Notes under the pieces: model-generated
What the model was told of the DNA's origin: nothing
The model's database searches: none
What the model saw: the letters and a program-made list of their open reading frames with translations, nothing else
Program-made: the position numbers and the translations under genes
Shown: positions 1-6,116 of the stretch, in pieces
How the letters are laid out: every line of letters starts with the position of its first letter
Numbering within the stretch: position 1 is the first letter of the stretch
Assembly: GCA_036396755.1 (NCBI GenBank)
Contig: DASWKG010000021.1
Span: forward strand, 1 to 7,103
Length of the DNA stretch: 7,103 nucleotides
Direction: 5' to 3'
From: DASWKG01 sp036396755
GTDB lineage: Bacteria; Actinomycetota; UBA4738; CALAEC01

Positions 1-157
1 CCGCTCGTACGTGCTCCAGCCCTACCAGATGGTGAAGGACCACCGCACGAACCTCGAGATCGGCGCCGTCGACCGCGTCCTCGACGGCGACCTCGACCGC
101 CTGATCGAGGAGTACCTGCGCAAGCGCGCCACGGGCGAGGCCGGGTCGGCCGAGTAG
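1..157 (+). CDS. prfB: Peptide chain release factor 2, C-terminal end (partial)
   Basis: This is the last 51 codons of a gene that begins before the window; the first complete codon starts at base 2 and the stop is TAG at 155-157. The translation opens with RSYVLQPYQMVKDHRT and continues to a VLDGDLDRLIEEYLR segment. Both are hallmarks of the C-terminal domain of RF2, which releases peptides at UGA and UAA codons in the cytoplasmic ribosome. RF1 has a different sequence at the corresponding place, so RF2 is preferred. The GGQ and SPF motifs lie upstream of the window and cannot be checked, nor can the programmed frameshift some prfB genes carry. prfB directly upstream of ftsE-ftsX is a known arrangement in Gram-positive bacteria; here a transketolase operon separates them. 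A short variable tail (ATGEAGSAE) ends the protein. Confidence 0.93.
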   Translation, partial: RSYVLQPYQMVKDHRTNLEIGAVDRVLDGDLDRLIEEYLRKRATGEAGSAE

Positions 158-167
158 CCCCACTCCC

Positions 168-214
168 ACGCGCTCTGCGTTACCCACGCCAGCGGTAGGT
201 AGCCGAGAGCGCGT
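168..214 (+). terminator. Inverted repeat after prfB, possible terminator hairpin
   Basis: ACGCGCTCT at 168-176 is repeated in perfect inverted form as AGAGCGCGT at 206-214, giving a 9-bp stem with a 29-nt loop. The loop can pair further between TACC (181-184) and either GGTA copy (194-197 or 198-201). It begins 11 bp after the prfB stop. No T-run follows, so it is not a classic intrinsic terminator; it could be an mRNA 3'-end stabiliser or a binding site. Function is inferred from position only. Confidence 0.35.
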
Positions 215-222
215 CGAGCAGG

Positions 223-253
223 TTGCGGTCCGCCTGGGCTCCGGCGATAGACT
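223..253 (+). promoter_or_regulatory. Putative promoter of the transketolase operon (leaderless)
   Basis: TAGACT at 248-253 fits the -10 consensus TAnnnT and ends exactly 6 nt before the ATG at 260, so transcription would start at or next to the A of the start codon. A TTGCGG at 223-228 could be the -35, but its 19-bp spacer is long. No SD sequence precedes the ATG, which agrees with leaderless translation. The match is short, so this rests on spacing and context. Confidence 0.5.
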
Positions 254-259
254 CCGGTC

Positions 260-1117
260 ATGACCACTCCCGACACCGCCACCGACGCCCACCGCTCGGC
301 CCTCGTCTCGCGCCTCGAGGGCATCGCGCGGGAGCTTCGGATCACCGACATCGAGATGCTGACCGAGGCCGGCTCGGGCCACCCGGGCGGCACGCTGTCG
401 GCGGCCGACGTGGTGGCCGCGCTGTTCTTCCACAAGCTGCGGCTCAAGCCGGAGGAGCCCGACTGGGCCGGCCGGGACCGCTTCGTGCTCTCCAAGGGCC
501 ACTGCATCCCGATCGTGTACGCGGCGATGGCGAAGCTCGGCTTCTTCCCCGAGGACGAGCTGAAGACGCTCCGCAAGCTCGGGACGCGCCTCCAGGGCCA
601 CCCCGACCGCACAAGGCTCCCGGGGATCGAGGCCTCCACCGGCTCGCTGGGCCAGGGGCTGTCGGTCGCGGTGGGCATGGCGCTCGCCTCGAAGCTCGAC
701 CGCGCCGACTGGCGGGTCTACTGCATGCTCGGCGACGGCGAGTCGCAGGCGGGACAGGTGTGGGAGGCGGCGATGCTCGCGCCGCGCCACGGCCTCGACA
801 ACCTGTGCGCGATCCTCGATCAGAACCAGGTGCAGCAGACCGGCAAGGTCGCCGAGACGCTCGACATCGAGCCGGTCGTCGCCAAGTGGCGCGCGTTCGA
901 CTGGCACGTCCGCGAGATCGACGGCCACGACATGGAGCAGGTCGTCGACGCGCTCGACGAGGCCGAGATGGTGACGGGCCGGCCGACGATGATCGTGTCG
1001 CACACGATCAAGGGCAAGGGCGTCTCGTTCATGGAGCTGAACCCCGCGTGGCACGGCAAGGCGCCGAACGCCGAGGAGGCGGAGCGAGCGCTCGCCGAGC
1101 TGCGAGGGGGGGCCTGA
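260..1117 (+). CDS. Transketolase, N-terminal (TPP-binding) subunit
   Basis: 285-residue thiamine-diphosphate-binding half of a split transketolase, which with the next gene moves two-carbon ketol units between sugar phosphates in the non-oxidative pentose phosphate pathway. Visible motifs in order: SGHPGG (39-44), LSKGH (77-81), STGSLGQG (126-133), the TPP/Mg motif GDGES (158-162) followed by WEAA and D187-x-N189, the TIKGKG segment (249-254) and WHGKAPN (264-270). The length fits the N-terminal subunit of two-gene transketolases; single-chain enzymes are more than twice as long. The ATG at 260 is chosen because homology begins soon after it and a -10 box sits 6 nt upstream. The stop overlaps the start of the C-terminal subunit as TGATG, so the two are probably made in equal amounts by coupled translation. 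The exact sugar-phosphate preference cannot be read from sequence; related two-subunit enzymes with other ketol substrates exist. Confidence 0.93.
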   Translation: MTTPDTATDAHRSALVSRLEGIARELRITDIEMLTEAGSGHPGGTLSAADVVAALFFHKLRLKPEEPDWAGRDRFVLSKGHCIPIVYAAMAKLGFFPEDELKTLRKLGTRLQGHPDRTRLPGIEASTGSLGQGLSVAVGMALASKLDRADWRVYCMLGDGESQAGQVWEAAMLAPRHGLDNLCAILDQNQVQQTGKVAETLDIEPVVAKWRAFDWHVREIDGHDMEQVVDALDEAEMVTGRPTMIVSHTIKGKGVSFMELNPAWHGKAPNAEEAERALAELRGGA

Positions 1118-2046
1118 TGGGCGCCGCCACGCGTGACGCGTTCGGCGAGGCGATCCTCGAGGCCGGCGGCGACGAGCGCATCGTCGTCCTCACCGGCGAC
1201 CTGAAGGACTCGACGCGCGTCGAGGCCTTCGCCGAGAGGTACCCCGAGCGGTTCGTCGAGTGCGGCATCGCCGAGAGCAACATGCTCGGCGTCGCCGCCG
1301 GGCTCGCGCTGTCGGGCAAGGTCCCGTGGGCGTGCTCGTTCTCGACGTTCGTGGCGGGCCGCTTCGAGACGATCCGCGTGTCGATCGCGTTCCAGGAGGC
1401 GAACGCGCGCATCGTGGGGACCCACTCGGGCATCGGGGTGGGGGAGGACGGCTACTCGCAGATGGCGTTCGAGGACATGGGCGCGCTCCGCACGCTGCCG
1501 AACATGGCGATCCTCAACCCCGCCGACGCCGAGGAGACCCGCCAGGTGGTCCGGTACCTCGTCGACCACGAGGGGCCGGCGTTCCTGCGGCTCACCCGCC
1601 AGGGCGTCCAGGACGTATCCCCGGAGGGCTACCGCTTCGAGTTCGGGAAGGCCGTGCGCTACCGCGACGGCACCGACGTGGCGATCCTCGGCACCGGGGC
1701 GACCGTGGGCGAGGCGATGAAGGCGGCCGGCCTCCTCGCCGCCGACGGCGTGGAGGCGCGCGTGATCGGGGTGCCGACCCTCAAGCCCTTCGACGAGGAG
1801 ACGGTGATCGCCGCGGCCGCCGACTGCGGGGCGCTCGTCACGGTCGAGGACCACAGCGCGTTCTGCGGGCTCGGGAGCGCGACCGCCGAGACGCTCGCGG
1901 CGCACGGCTCCGGCGTTCCGCTTCGCGTGATCGGGCTGCGCACGTTCGGCGAGTCGGGCACGCCCGCCGAGCTGTACGAGAAGTACGGGCTGACGGGCGA
2001 CCGCGTCGCGGCCGAGGTGGGGGAGTTCCTGGCGTCCATCGGCTGA
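1117..2046 (+). CDS. Transketolase, C-terminal subunit
   Basis: 309-residue partner of the preceding subunit, covering the pyrimidine-binding and C-terminal domains of transketolase. The segment ECGIAESNMLG (48-58) holds the conserved glutamate E53, which in this superfamily activates the TPP aminopyrimidine. It is followed by SFSTFVAGRFETIR (74-87), HSGIGVGEDGYSQM (103-116), and the C-terminal domain with the ILGTGATVGEA (190-200) and VEDHSAFCGLG (243-253) segments. The ATG at 1117 shares its A with the TGA of the upstream gene (1115-1117). A purine run GAGGGGGGG (1104-1112) just before it is the clearest SD-like sequence in the window, so both reinitiation and direct ribosome binding are possible. 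Active enzyme is expected to need both subunits. The protein ends with TGA at 2044-2046; no terminator hairpin is obvious after it. Confidence 0.93.
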   Translation: MGAATRDAFGEAILEAGGDERIVVLTGDLKDSTRVEAFAERYPERFVECGIAESNMLGVAAGLALSGKVPWACSFSTFVAGRFETIRVSIAFQEANARIVGTHSGIGVGEDGYSQMAFEDMGALRTLPNMAILNPADAEETRQVVRYLVDHEGPAFLRLTRQGVQDVSPEGYRFEFGKAVRYRDGTDVAILGTGATVGEAMKAAGLLAADGVEARVIGVPTLKPFDEETVIAAAADCGALVTVEDHSAFCGLGSATAETLAAHGSGVPLRVIGLRTFGESGTPAELYEKYGLTGDRVAAEVGEFLASIG

Positions 2047-2098
2047 CGGGGTAAACGTCGCGAATCGGACGAAGGTGTTTCCGTTCGGTTCTGGGGTC

Positions 2099-2107
2099 TG
2101 CTAGCAT
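2099..2107 (+). promoter_or_regulatory. Extended -10 promoter for ftsE
   Basis: TGC-TAGCAT (2099-2107) fits the extended -10 pattern TGnTAnnnT, which can work without a good -35; none is evident about 17 bp upstream. Transcription would start near 2114, leaving a leader of about 12 nt. That leader contains TCCTCCTC just before the ATG, which resembles the anti-SD end of 16S rRNA rather than an SD, so no conventional ribosome-binding site is present. Confidence 0.45.
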
Positions 2108-2125
2108 GCGCGGCGGTTCCTCCTC

Positions 2126-2812
2126 ATGATCAAGACCGATCACGTCTCCAAGATCTACAAGGACTCCGTCGTCGCCCTCGAGGACGTCTCCGTCGAGGTC
2201 GGCAAGGGCGAGTTCGTCTTCGTCGTGGGCCCGTCGGGCTCCGGCAAGTCCACGCTGATCCGCCTCCTGCTGAAGGAGGAGGAGCCGACGAAGGGCACGA
2301 TCTACGTGGCGGGCAAGAACGTGGGCACGCTCTCGTCCTGGAAGGTGCCGTACCTGCGCCGCAACATCGGGACCATCTTCCAGGACTTCAAGCTGCTCCC
2401 CGACAAGACGGTCTTCGAGAACGTCGCGTTCGCGCTCGAGGTGATCGGCAAGCAGCGCCACGTGATCGCGAAGCGCGTTCCGGAGATCCTCGAGCTGGTC
2501 GGTCTGGGCTCGAAGCTCGAGAACTACCCGAACGAGCTCTCCGGCGGCGAGCAGCAGCGCGTCTCGATCGCGCGCGCGTTCGTCAACCGGCCGCTGATCC
2601 TGCTCGCCGACGAGCCCACGGGGAACCTCGACCCCACGACCTCGGTCGAGATCATGAAGCTCCTCGACCGCATCAACCGAACCGGCACCACCGTCATCAT
2701 GGCCACCCACGACAACGCGATCGTCGACGCGATGCGCCGCCGCGTGGTCGAGCTGGAGGAGGGCAAGGTCGTTCGCGACCAGGCCCGAGGGGTGTACGGC
2801 TATGGGACGTAG
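2126..2812 (+). CDS. ftsE: Cell-division ABC transporter ATP-binding protein FtsE
   Basis: 228-residue cytoplasmic ATPase of the FtsEX complex, which does not transport a substrate but uses ATP hydrolysis to switch on cell-wall hydrolases at the septum. All nucleotide-binding motifs are intact: Walker A GPSGSGKST (35-43), Q-loop glutamine Q86 in IFQDFKLLPDKTV, signature LSGGEQQR (138-145), Walker B LILLADEP (157-164) with catalytic E163, the GNLDP D-loop, and switch histidine H195 in MATHD. The FQDFKLL wording and the length are typical of FtsE rather than LolD or MacB relatives, and ftsX follows immediately with an 11-bp overlap, indicating translational coupling. The ATG at 2126 starts the conserved MI-x-x-x-x-VSK-x-Y opening. 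The C-terminal tail (RGVYGYGT) is short. The gene has its own likely promoter just upstream, but read-through from the transketolase genes is possible because no terminator is seen between them. Confidence 0.96.
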   Translation: MIKTDHVSKIYKDSVVALEDVSVEVGKGEFVFVVGPSGSGKSTLIRLLLKEEEPTKGTIYVAGKNVGTLSSWKVPYLRRNIGTIFQDFKLLPDKTVFENVAFALEVIGKQRHVIAKRVPEILELVGLGSKLENYPNELSGGEQQRVSIARAFVNRPLILLADEPTGNLDPTTSVEIMKLLDRINRTGTTVIMATHDNAIVDAMRRRVVELEEGKVVRDQARGVYGYGT

Positions 2813-3686
2813 GTTCGGCTACTTCTTCCGCGAGACGCTGACCGCGCTCCGGCGCAACGCCCTCGTCACGTTCGCCGCCATCTCCACGGTGTTCATCTCC
2901 CTGTTCCTGCTCGGCGGCTCGCTGCTCGTCCAGCGGCAGGTCGGCCTCATGGCCGGCGACTGGGCCAGCCGGGTCGAGGTCTCGGTGTTCCTCCGCGAGG
3001 GGGTCTCCACCGACGAGATCACCGCGCTCGGCGACAAGATCACCGCGATGCCCGAGGTCGACGCGGTGGAGTTCGAGTCGAAGGACGACGCCTACAAGCG
3101 GTTCATCGAGCTCTTCAAGGACTCGCCCGAGATCGTCGAGAACGTGACCGCCGATGCCCTGCCCGAGTCCTTCCGCGTGAAGCTGAAGGACCCCGAGCAG
3201 TTCTCCGTGATCGCCGCGCGCCTCTCGGGCGAGCCCGCGATCGACGAGGTGAAGGACGAGCGCGCGGTGCTGAACAAGCTCCTCGCGGTCACCGGCATCC
3301 TCCGCACGGGCGCGATGGCGGTCGCCGCGATCATGCTGATCTCCGCGGCCGGCCTCATCGGCAACACCGTGCGCATGGCGGTGTTCGCGCGTCGCCGCGA
3401 GATCCAGATCATGAAGCTCGTCGGCGCGACCAACTGGTTCATCCGCGTGCCGTTCCTCATCGAGGGGACCGTCCAGGGGCTGCTCGGCGCGGCGATGGCC
3501 GTCCTCGGCCTGTTCGTGATGAAGGTGCTGTTCATCGACCCCCTCCGCAGCCAGTCGCTCTTCGGGTTCATCCCGTGGTTCGGGACGAGCCACGTGCTCT
3601 TCACGGTGCCCATCCTGCTGGCGACCGGTGTGGTCATCGCCGCGGCGGCGAGCCTGCTCGCGATGCGGCGCTTCCTCGAGGTCTGA
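2802..3686 (+). CDS. ftsX: Cell-division protein FtsX (ABC transporter permease-like)
   Basis: 294-residue inner-membrane partner of FtsE. The layout is that of FtsX: a cytoplasmic N-terminus (about 1-19, RRFGYFFRETLTALRRN), TM1 at about 20-43, a large extracellular domain (about 44-163) containing the VEVSVFL strand and FESKDDAYKRF, then TM2 (about 168-188), TM3 (about 217-246) and TM4 (about 266-288). The cytoplasmic loop RRREIQIMKLVGATNWFIRVPFLIEG (about 197-222) is the family's coupling region that contacts FtsE. The extracellular loop is where FtsX of other Gram-positives binds a coiled-coil hydrolase; the next gene encodes such a protein. The start ATG at 2802 lies inside the end of ftsE (stop 2810-2812). 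The length matches actinobacterial FtsX. Confidence 0.95.
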   Translation: MGRRFGYFFRETLTALRRNALVTFAAISTVFISLFLLGGSLLVQRQVGLMAGDWASRVEVSVFLREGVSTDEITALGDKITAMPEVDAVEFESKDDAYKRFIELFKDSPEIVENVTADALPESFRVKLKDPEQFSVIAARLSGEPAIDEVKDERAVLNKLLAVTGILRTGAMAVAAIMLISAAGLIGNTVRMAVFARRREIQIMKLVGATNWFIRVPFLIEGTVQGLLGAAMAVLGLFVMKVLFIDPLRSQSLFGFIPWFGTSHVLFTVPILLATGVVIAAAASLLAMRRFLEV

Positions 3687-3695
3687 CGCCGGACG

Positions 3696-3724
3696 TTGAA
3701 ACCGTCCCGAACCTGACATACGAT
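3696..3724 (+). promoter_or_regulatory. Sigma70-type promoter for the M23 hydrolase gene
   Basis: TTGAAA (3696-3701), a 17-bp spacer and TACGAT (3719-3724) form the best housekeeping-sigma promoter match in the window: five of six -35 bases and four of six -10 bases, with ideal spacing. Transcription would begin near 3731, giving a leader of about 18 nt that contains a weak SD-like GAGAG (3741-3745) before the ATG pair at 3749 and 3752. It lies in the 62-bp gap between ftsX and the hydrolase, so the hydrolase can be expressed apart from ftsEX. Confidence 0.65.
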
Positions 3725-3748
3725 GCTCTTCCCCCCGTACGAGAGACC

Positions 3749-4954
3749 ATGATGAGGCGCGCCTCACTCGCGATCACGTGCGCGCTCGCGGTGCTCATCC
3801 CCGCGGGGCTGCCGGCGCACGTCGCCGCCACGGGCCCGGACGACGAGCTGGAGCAGATCGAGAAGAAGATCGACCGCCGCCGCGAGAAGATCCGCGAGGC
3901 GGGGGAGCAGCGGCGCGGCCTGCTCGACGCGCTCGAGGAGTCCGACCGCCAGCGCGTCGAGCTCACCGGCACGATCGAGGAGCTCGAGGCCGCGCTCGCC
4001 GAGTCGAACGCCCGGCTCACGGACGTCCGCGGCCTCCTCGCGCTGACCCGTGGCGAGCTCCGCATCTGGACCCGCCGCCTCGACGAGACCCAGGCCGAGC
4101 TCGATCGGCGTCAGGCCATCCTCGACGCGCACGCTGCCGCTGCCTACAAGCTGGGCCCGGTGGGGCTGCTCGGCATGGTCCTCGAGTCCGACGACCTCCG
4201 CTCGCTCACCGACCGCGTCTCGTTCATGGAGAGCGTCATCGGGTCGGACGCGTTCGTCGTGCGCGGCGTCACGGAGTCGCGCGACCAGGTGGGGCTCCAG
4301 CAGGGACAGATCGACGACTTCGAAGGCGACGTGACCACCCGCCGCAACGAGATCCGGGAGCAGCTGCGCCGCATCGCGCGCCTGAAGGCCGAGAAGGAGG
4401 CGATCCGCCTCGAGGTCGAGGCCGCGATCGCCGAGCGGGAGGCGACGCTCGAGGACGTCGAGTCGACGCGCGCCCGGTACGTGCGGGCGGTCGAGGAGCT
4501 CGAGGCCGAGTCGGCGCGGATCTCGGGGGCCATCCAGGCCGGCGGCTCCAGCGGCTCGGGCAGCTACGACGGCGAGCTCTTCTACCCGACCGCGGGGCCG
4601 ATCGTGTCCGGCTTCGGCTGGCGCATCCACCCGATCTACGGCACCCCCCGGTTCCACTCCGGGGTGGACATCGACGGCGAGTGCGACCAGCCGATCTGGG
4701 CGGCCGAGGACGGCACGGTGATCTCGGCCGGCTGGAACGGCGGCTACGGCCAGGCGACCGTGATCGACCACGGCAACGGGCTCTCGACCCTGTACGCGCA
4801 CCAGGACGCGTTCGCGGTCTCGAGTGGCGAGAGCGTCCGCCGGGGCGAGGTCATCGGCTACGTTGGGACGACCGGCTGGTCCACCGGCTGTCACCTCCAC
4901 TTCGAGGTCAGGATCAACGGCGAGCCCGTCGATCCCGAGCCGTACCTCACCTGA
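3749..4954 (+). CDS. Secreted coiled-coil M23/LytM peptidoglycan endopeptidase (EnvC/PcsB-like architecture)
   Basis: 401-residue exported protein, probably the wall hydrolase controlled by FtsEX. An N-terminal signal peptide (RR then a hydrophobic stretch 6-27, likely cleaved near HVAA/TG) is followed by a charged coiled coil (about 31-125). Next comes a non-coil segment AAYKLGPVGLLGMVLES (130-146) and LTDRVSFM, which resembles the FtsX-facing or hinge region of PcsB, CwlO and EnvC-type proteins. A second coiled coil (about 171-262), a Gly/Ser linker (265-273) and a C-terminal M23 domain (about 278-400) complete it. The zinc and catalytic residues are all present: H303 and D307 (HSGVD), H351 (YAH), H382 and H384 (HLHFE). 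This predicts an active enzyme, unlike E. coli EnvC, which lacks catalytic residues and only activates amidases. ATG 3749 and ATG 3752 are both usable; 3752 gives better spacing to GAGAG. Binding to FtsX is inferred from architecture and position. Confidence 0.9.
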   Translation: MMRRASLAITCALAVLIPAGLPAHVAATGPDDELEQIEKKIDRRREKIREAGEQRRGLLDALEESDRQRVELTGTIEELEAALAESNARLTDVRGLLALTRGELRIWTRRLDETQAELDRRQAILDAHAAAAYKLGPVGLLGMVLESDDLRSLTDRVSFMESVIGSDAFVVRGVTESRDQVGLQQGQIDDFEGDVTTRRNEIREQLRRIARLKAEKEAIRLEVEAAIAEREATLEDVESTRARYVRAVEELEAESARISGAIQAGGSSGSGSYDGELFYPTAGPIVSGFGWRIHPIYGTPRFHSGVDIDGECDQPIWAAEDGTVISAGWNGGYGQATVIDHGNGLSTLYAHQDAFAVSSGESVRRGEVIGYVGTTGWSTGCHLHFEVRINGEPVDPEPYLT

Positions 4955-4976
4955 GACCGTGGCGCCCGGCTCCGGG

Positions 4977-4982
4977 TACCCT
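4977..4982 (+). promoter_or_regulatory. Putative -10 box for a leaderless S41 peptidase transcript
   Basis: TACCCT (4977-4982) fits TAnnnT and ends exactly 6 nt before the ATG at 4989, the same geometry as at the transketolase operon. There is no SD sequence in the 34-bp gap after the hydrolase stop and no convincing -35. The hexamer alone is weak evidence; the repeated spacing raises it. Confidence 0.4.
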
Positions 4983-4988
4983 GGACGC

Positions 4989-6116
4989 ATGCAGCGACTC
5001 CTGAACACCGTCCTGGCGCTCGCGATCGCGGTCACGCTGGCGACGGCGAGCTTCATGGCGGGGTTCCGCCTGTCGAGCGATCGCGGGCTGGATGGGTTCG
5101 AGGCGGTGCTCCAGACCGCGCGGGACCTGCGCGAGGGGTCGGCCGCCGGCCTCACCGAGGAGGAGCTTGCCCGGGCGGCCATCCGGGGCATGCTCGAGGC
5201 GCTCGAGGATCCCTACGCGGCCTACCTGAGCCCGGAGCAGAAGGACCAGGTCGACGGGCTCCTCGGCGGCTCCATCGTCGGGATCGGGGTGTGGCTCGAG
5301 CAGGACGACGCCGGGCTGCGCGTGACCTCGGTCGTCGAGGGCACGCCCGCGGAGGAGAGCGGGCTCCGGCCCGGCGACCTCCTCGTCGAGGCGGCCGGCC
5401 ACACCCTTGCCGGGCTGACCCTCGACGAAGCCTCCGGTTTCATCCGCGGGCCCGAGGGCAGCGCGATCGACCTGGTCGTGCACCGGGACGGGCGCTCGTT
5501 CGAGCTCTCGGTCGAGCGCGCGCGCATCCAGTCGAGCGACGTGCAGGGCAGGCTCCTCGATGGGAACGTGGCGTACGTACGGCTGAGCCAGTTCGGCTCG
5601 GGCGCAGCCGACGAGCTCGGCACGAAGATCCGCGGCCTGCTCGGCGACGGCGCCCGACAGGTCGTGCTGGATCTCCGGCGTAACGCCGGCGGGCTCGCAT
5701 CGGAGGCCTTCGAGGTGGCCGGCCTGTTCATCGAGGACGGGGTCGTCGCGCACATCCGCGAGCCCGGGAGCCCCGAGGAGGACGTCGAGGCCGAGGGGGA
5801 CGCGCTCCCGTCGTTCCCGCTCGCGCTCTTGGTCGACGGCGGGACGGCGAGCGCCTCCGAGCTGGTCGCCGGCGCGCTCCAGGACCGCGACCGCGCGACC
5901 CTCGTCGGGACGCGCACCTACGGGAAGGGCTCGGTGCTGACCGTGACCGACGTGGCCGATGAGACCTCGATCCAGTACACGACCGCGTTCTTCTACACGC
6001 CCGACGGCCACCAGATCGAGGGCCGGGGCATCGAGCCCGACGTCACCGTGCTCCCCGGCGGCGTCGGCGACGCGCAGCTCCGCCGGGCGCTCGAGATCCT
6101 GCTCGCCGCCGCGTGA
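4989..6116 (+). CDS. Carboxy-terminal processing peptidase (S41 family, PDZ domain), with altered active-site motifs
   Basis: 375-residue extracytoplasmic protease of the CtpA/CtpB type. It starts with a hydrophobic segment (3-26) acting as membrane anchor or signal peptide. An N-terminal helical region containing LEDPYAAYLSPEQ (72-84) follows, then a PDZ domain (about 92-180) with the SGLRPGDLLV segment (124-133), and the S41 catalytic core. The nucleophile is S288 in GGTASASE (284-291) and the general base is K313 in GTRTYGKG (307-314); their 25-residue spacing matches known enzymes. Two deviations stand out: position 317 is Leu (KGSVL) where Ser-Lys-Gln enzymes such as B. subtilis CtpB have Gln, and the usual DLRNNPGG reads DLRRNAGG (228-235). 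Reduced or altered activity is therefore possible. The ATG at 4989 is chosen because the signal segment follows it directly and a -10 lies 6 nt upstream. A ctp gene next to an M23 coiled-coil protein or ftsEX is a recurring arrangement. The stop overlaps the smpB start. Confidence 0.92.
   Translation: MQRLLNTVLALAIAVTLATASFMAGFRLSSDRGLDGFEAVLQTARDLREGSAAGLTEEELARAAIRGMLEALEDPYAAYLSPEQKDQVDGLLGGSIVGIGVWLEQDDAGLRVTSVVEGTPAEESGLRPGDLLVEAAGHTLAGLTLDEASGFIRGPEGSAIDLVVHRDGRSFELSVERARIQSSDVQGRLLDGNVAYVRLSQFGSGAADELGTKIRGLLGDGARQVVLDLRRNAGGLASEAFEVAGLFIEDGVVAHIREPGSPEEDVEAEGDALPSFPLALLVDGGTASASELVAGALQDRDRATLVGTRTYGKGSVLTVTDVADETSIQYTTAFFYTPDGHQIEGRGIEPDVTVLPGGVGDAQLRRALEILLAAA

Noticed and set aside
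223..1116. Long + strand reading frame running into the C-terminal transketolase subunit
   Set aside because: Only the part from ATG 1117 is homologous; the upstream part is Arg/Gly/Ala-rich shadow of the N-terminal subunit in another frame. It is not a fused transketolase.
820..1905. Long minus-strand frames (also 1838-2710, 2697-3767, 3764-5191, 4947-6011)
   Set aside because: Low-complexity Arg/Glu/Asp/His-rich translations opposite strongly supported genes; expected in very GC-rich DNA.
3575..3748. N-terminal extension of the M23 protein into ftsX
   Set aside because: The extension overlaps ftsX out of frame, and both a good promoter and the signal peptide place the start at 3749 or 3752.
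3749..3850. Lipoprotein signal around Cys11 of the M23 protein
   Set aside because: The residues before the cysteine (LAIT-C) do not fit a lipobox, and the hydrophobic stretch continues past it; a standard signal peptide fits better.
4824..4988. N-terminal extension of the S41 peptidase into the hydrolase gene
   Set aside because: The extra residues are a Ser/Arg/Pro-rich shadow of the M23 domain; the hydrophobic anchor begins right at the ATG at 4989.
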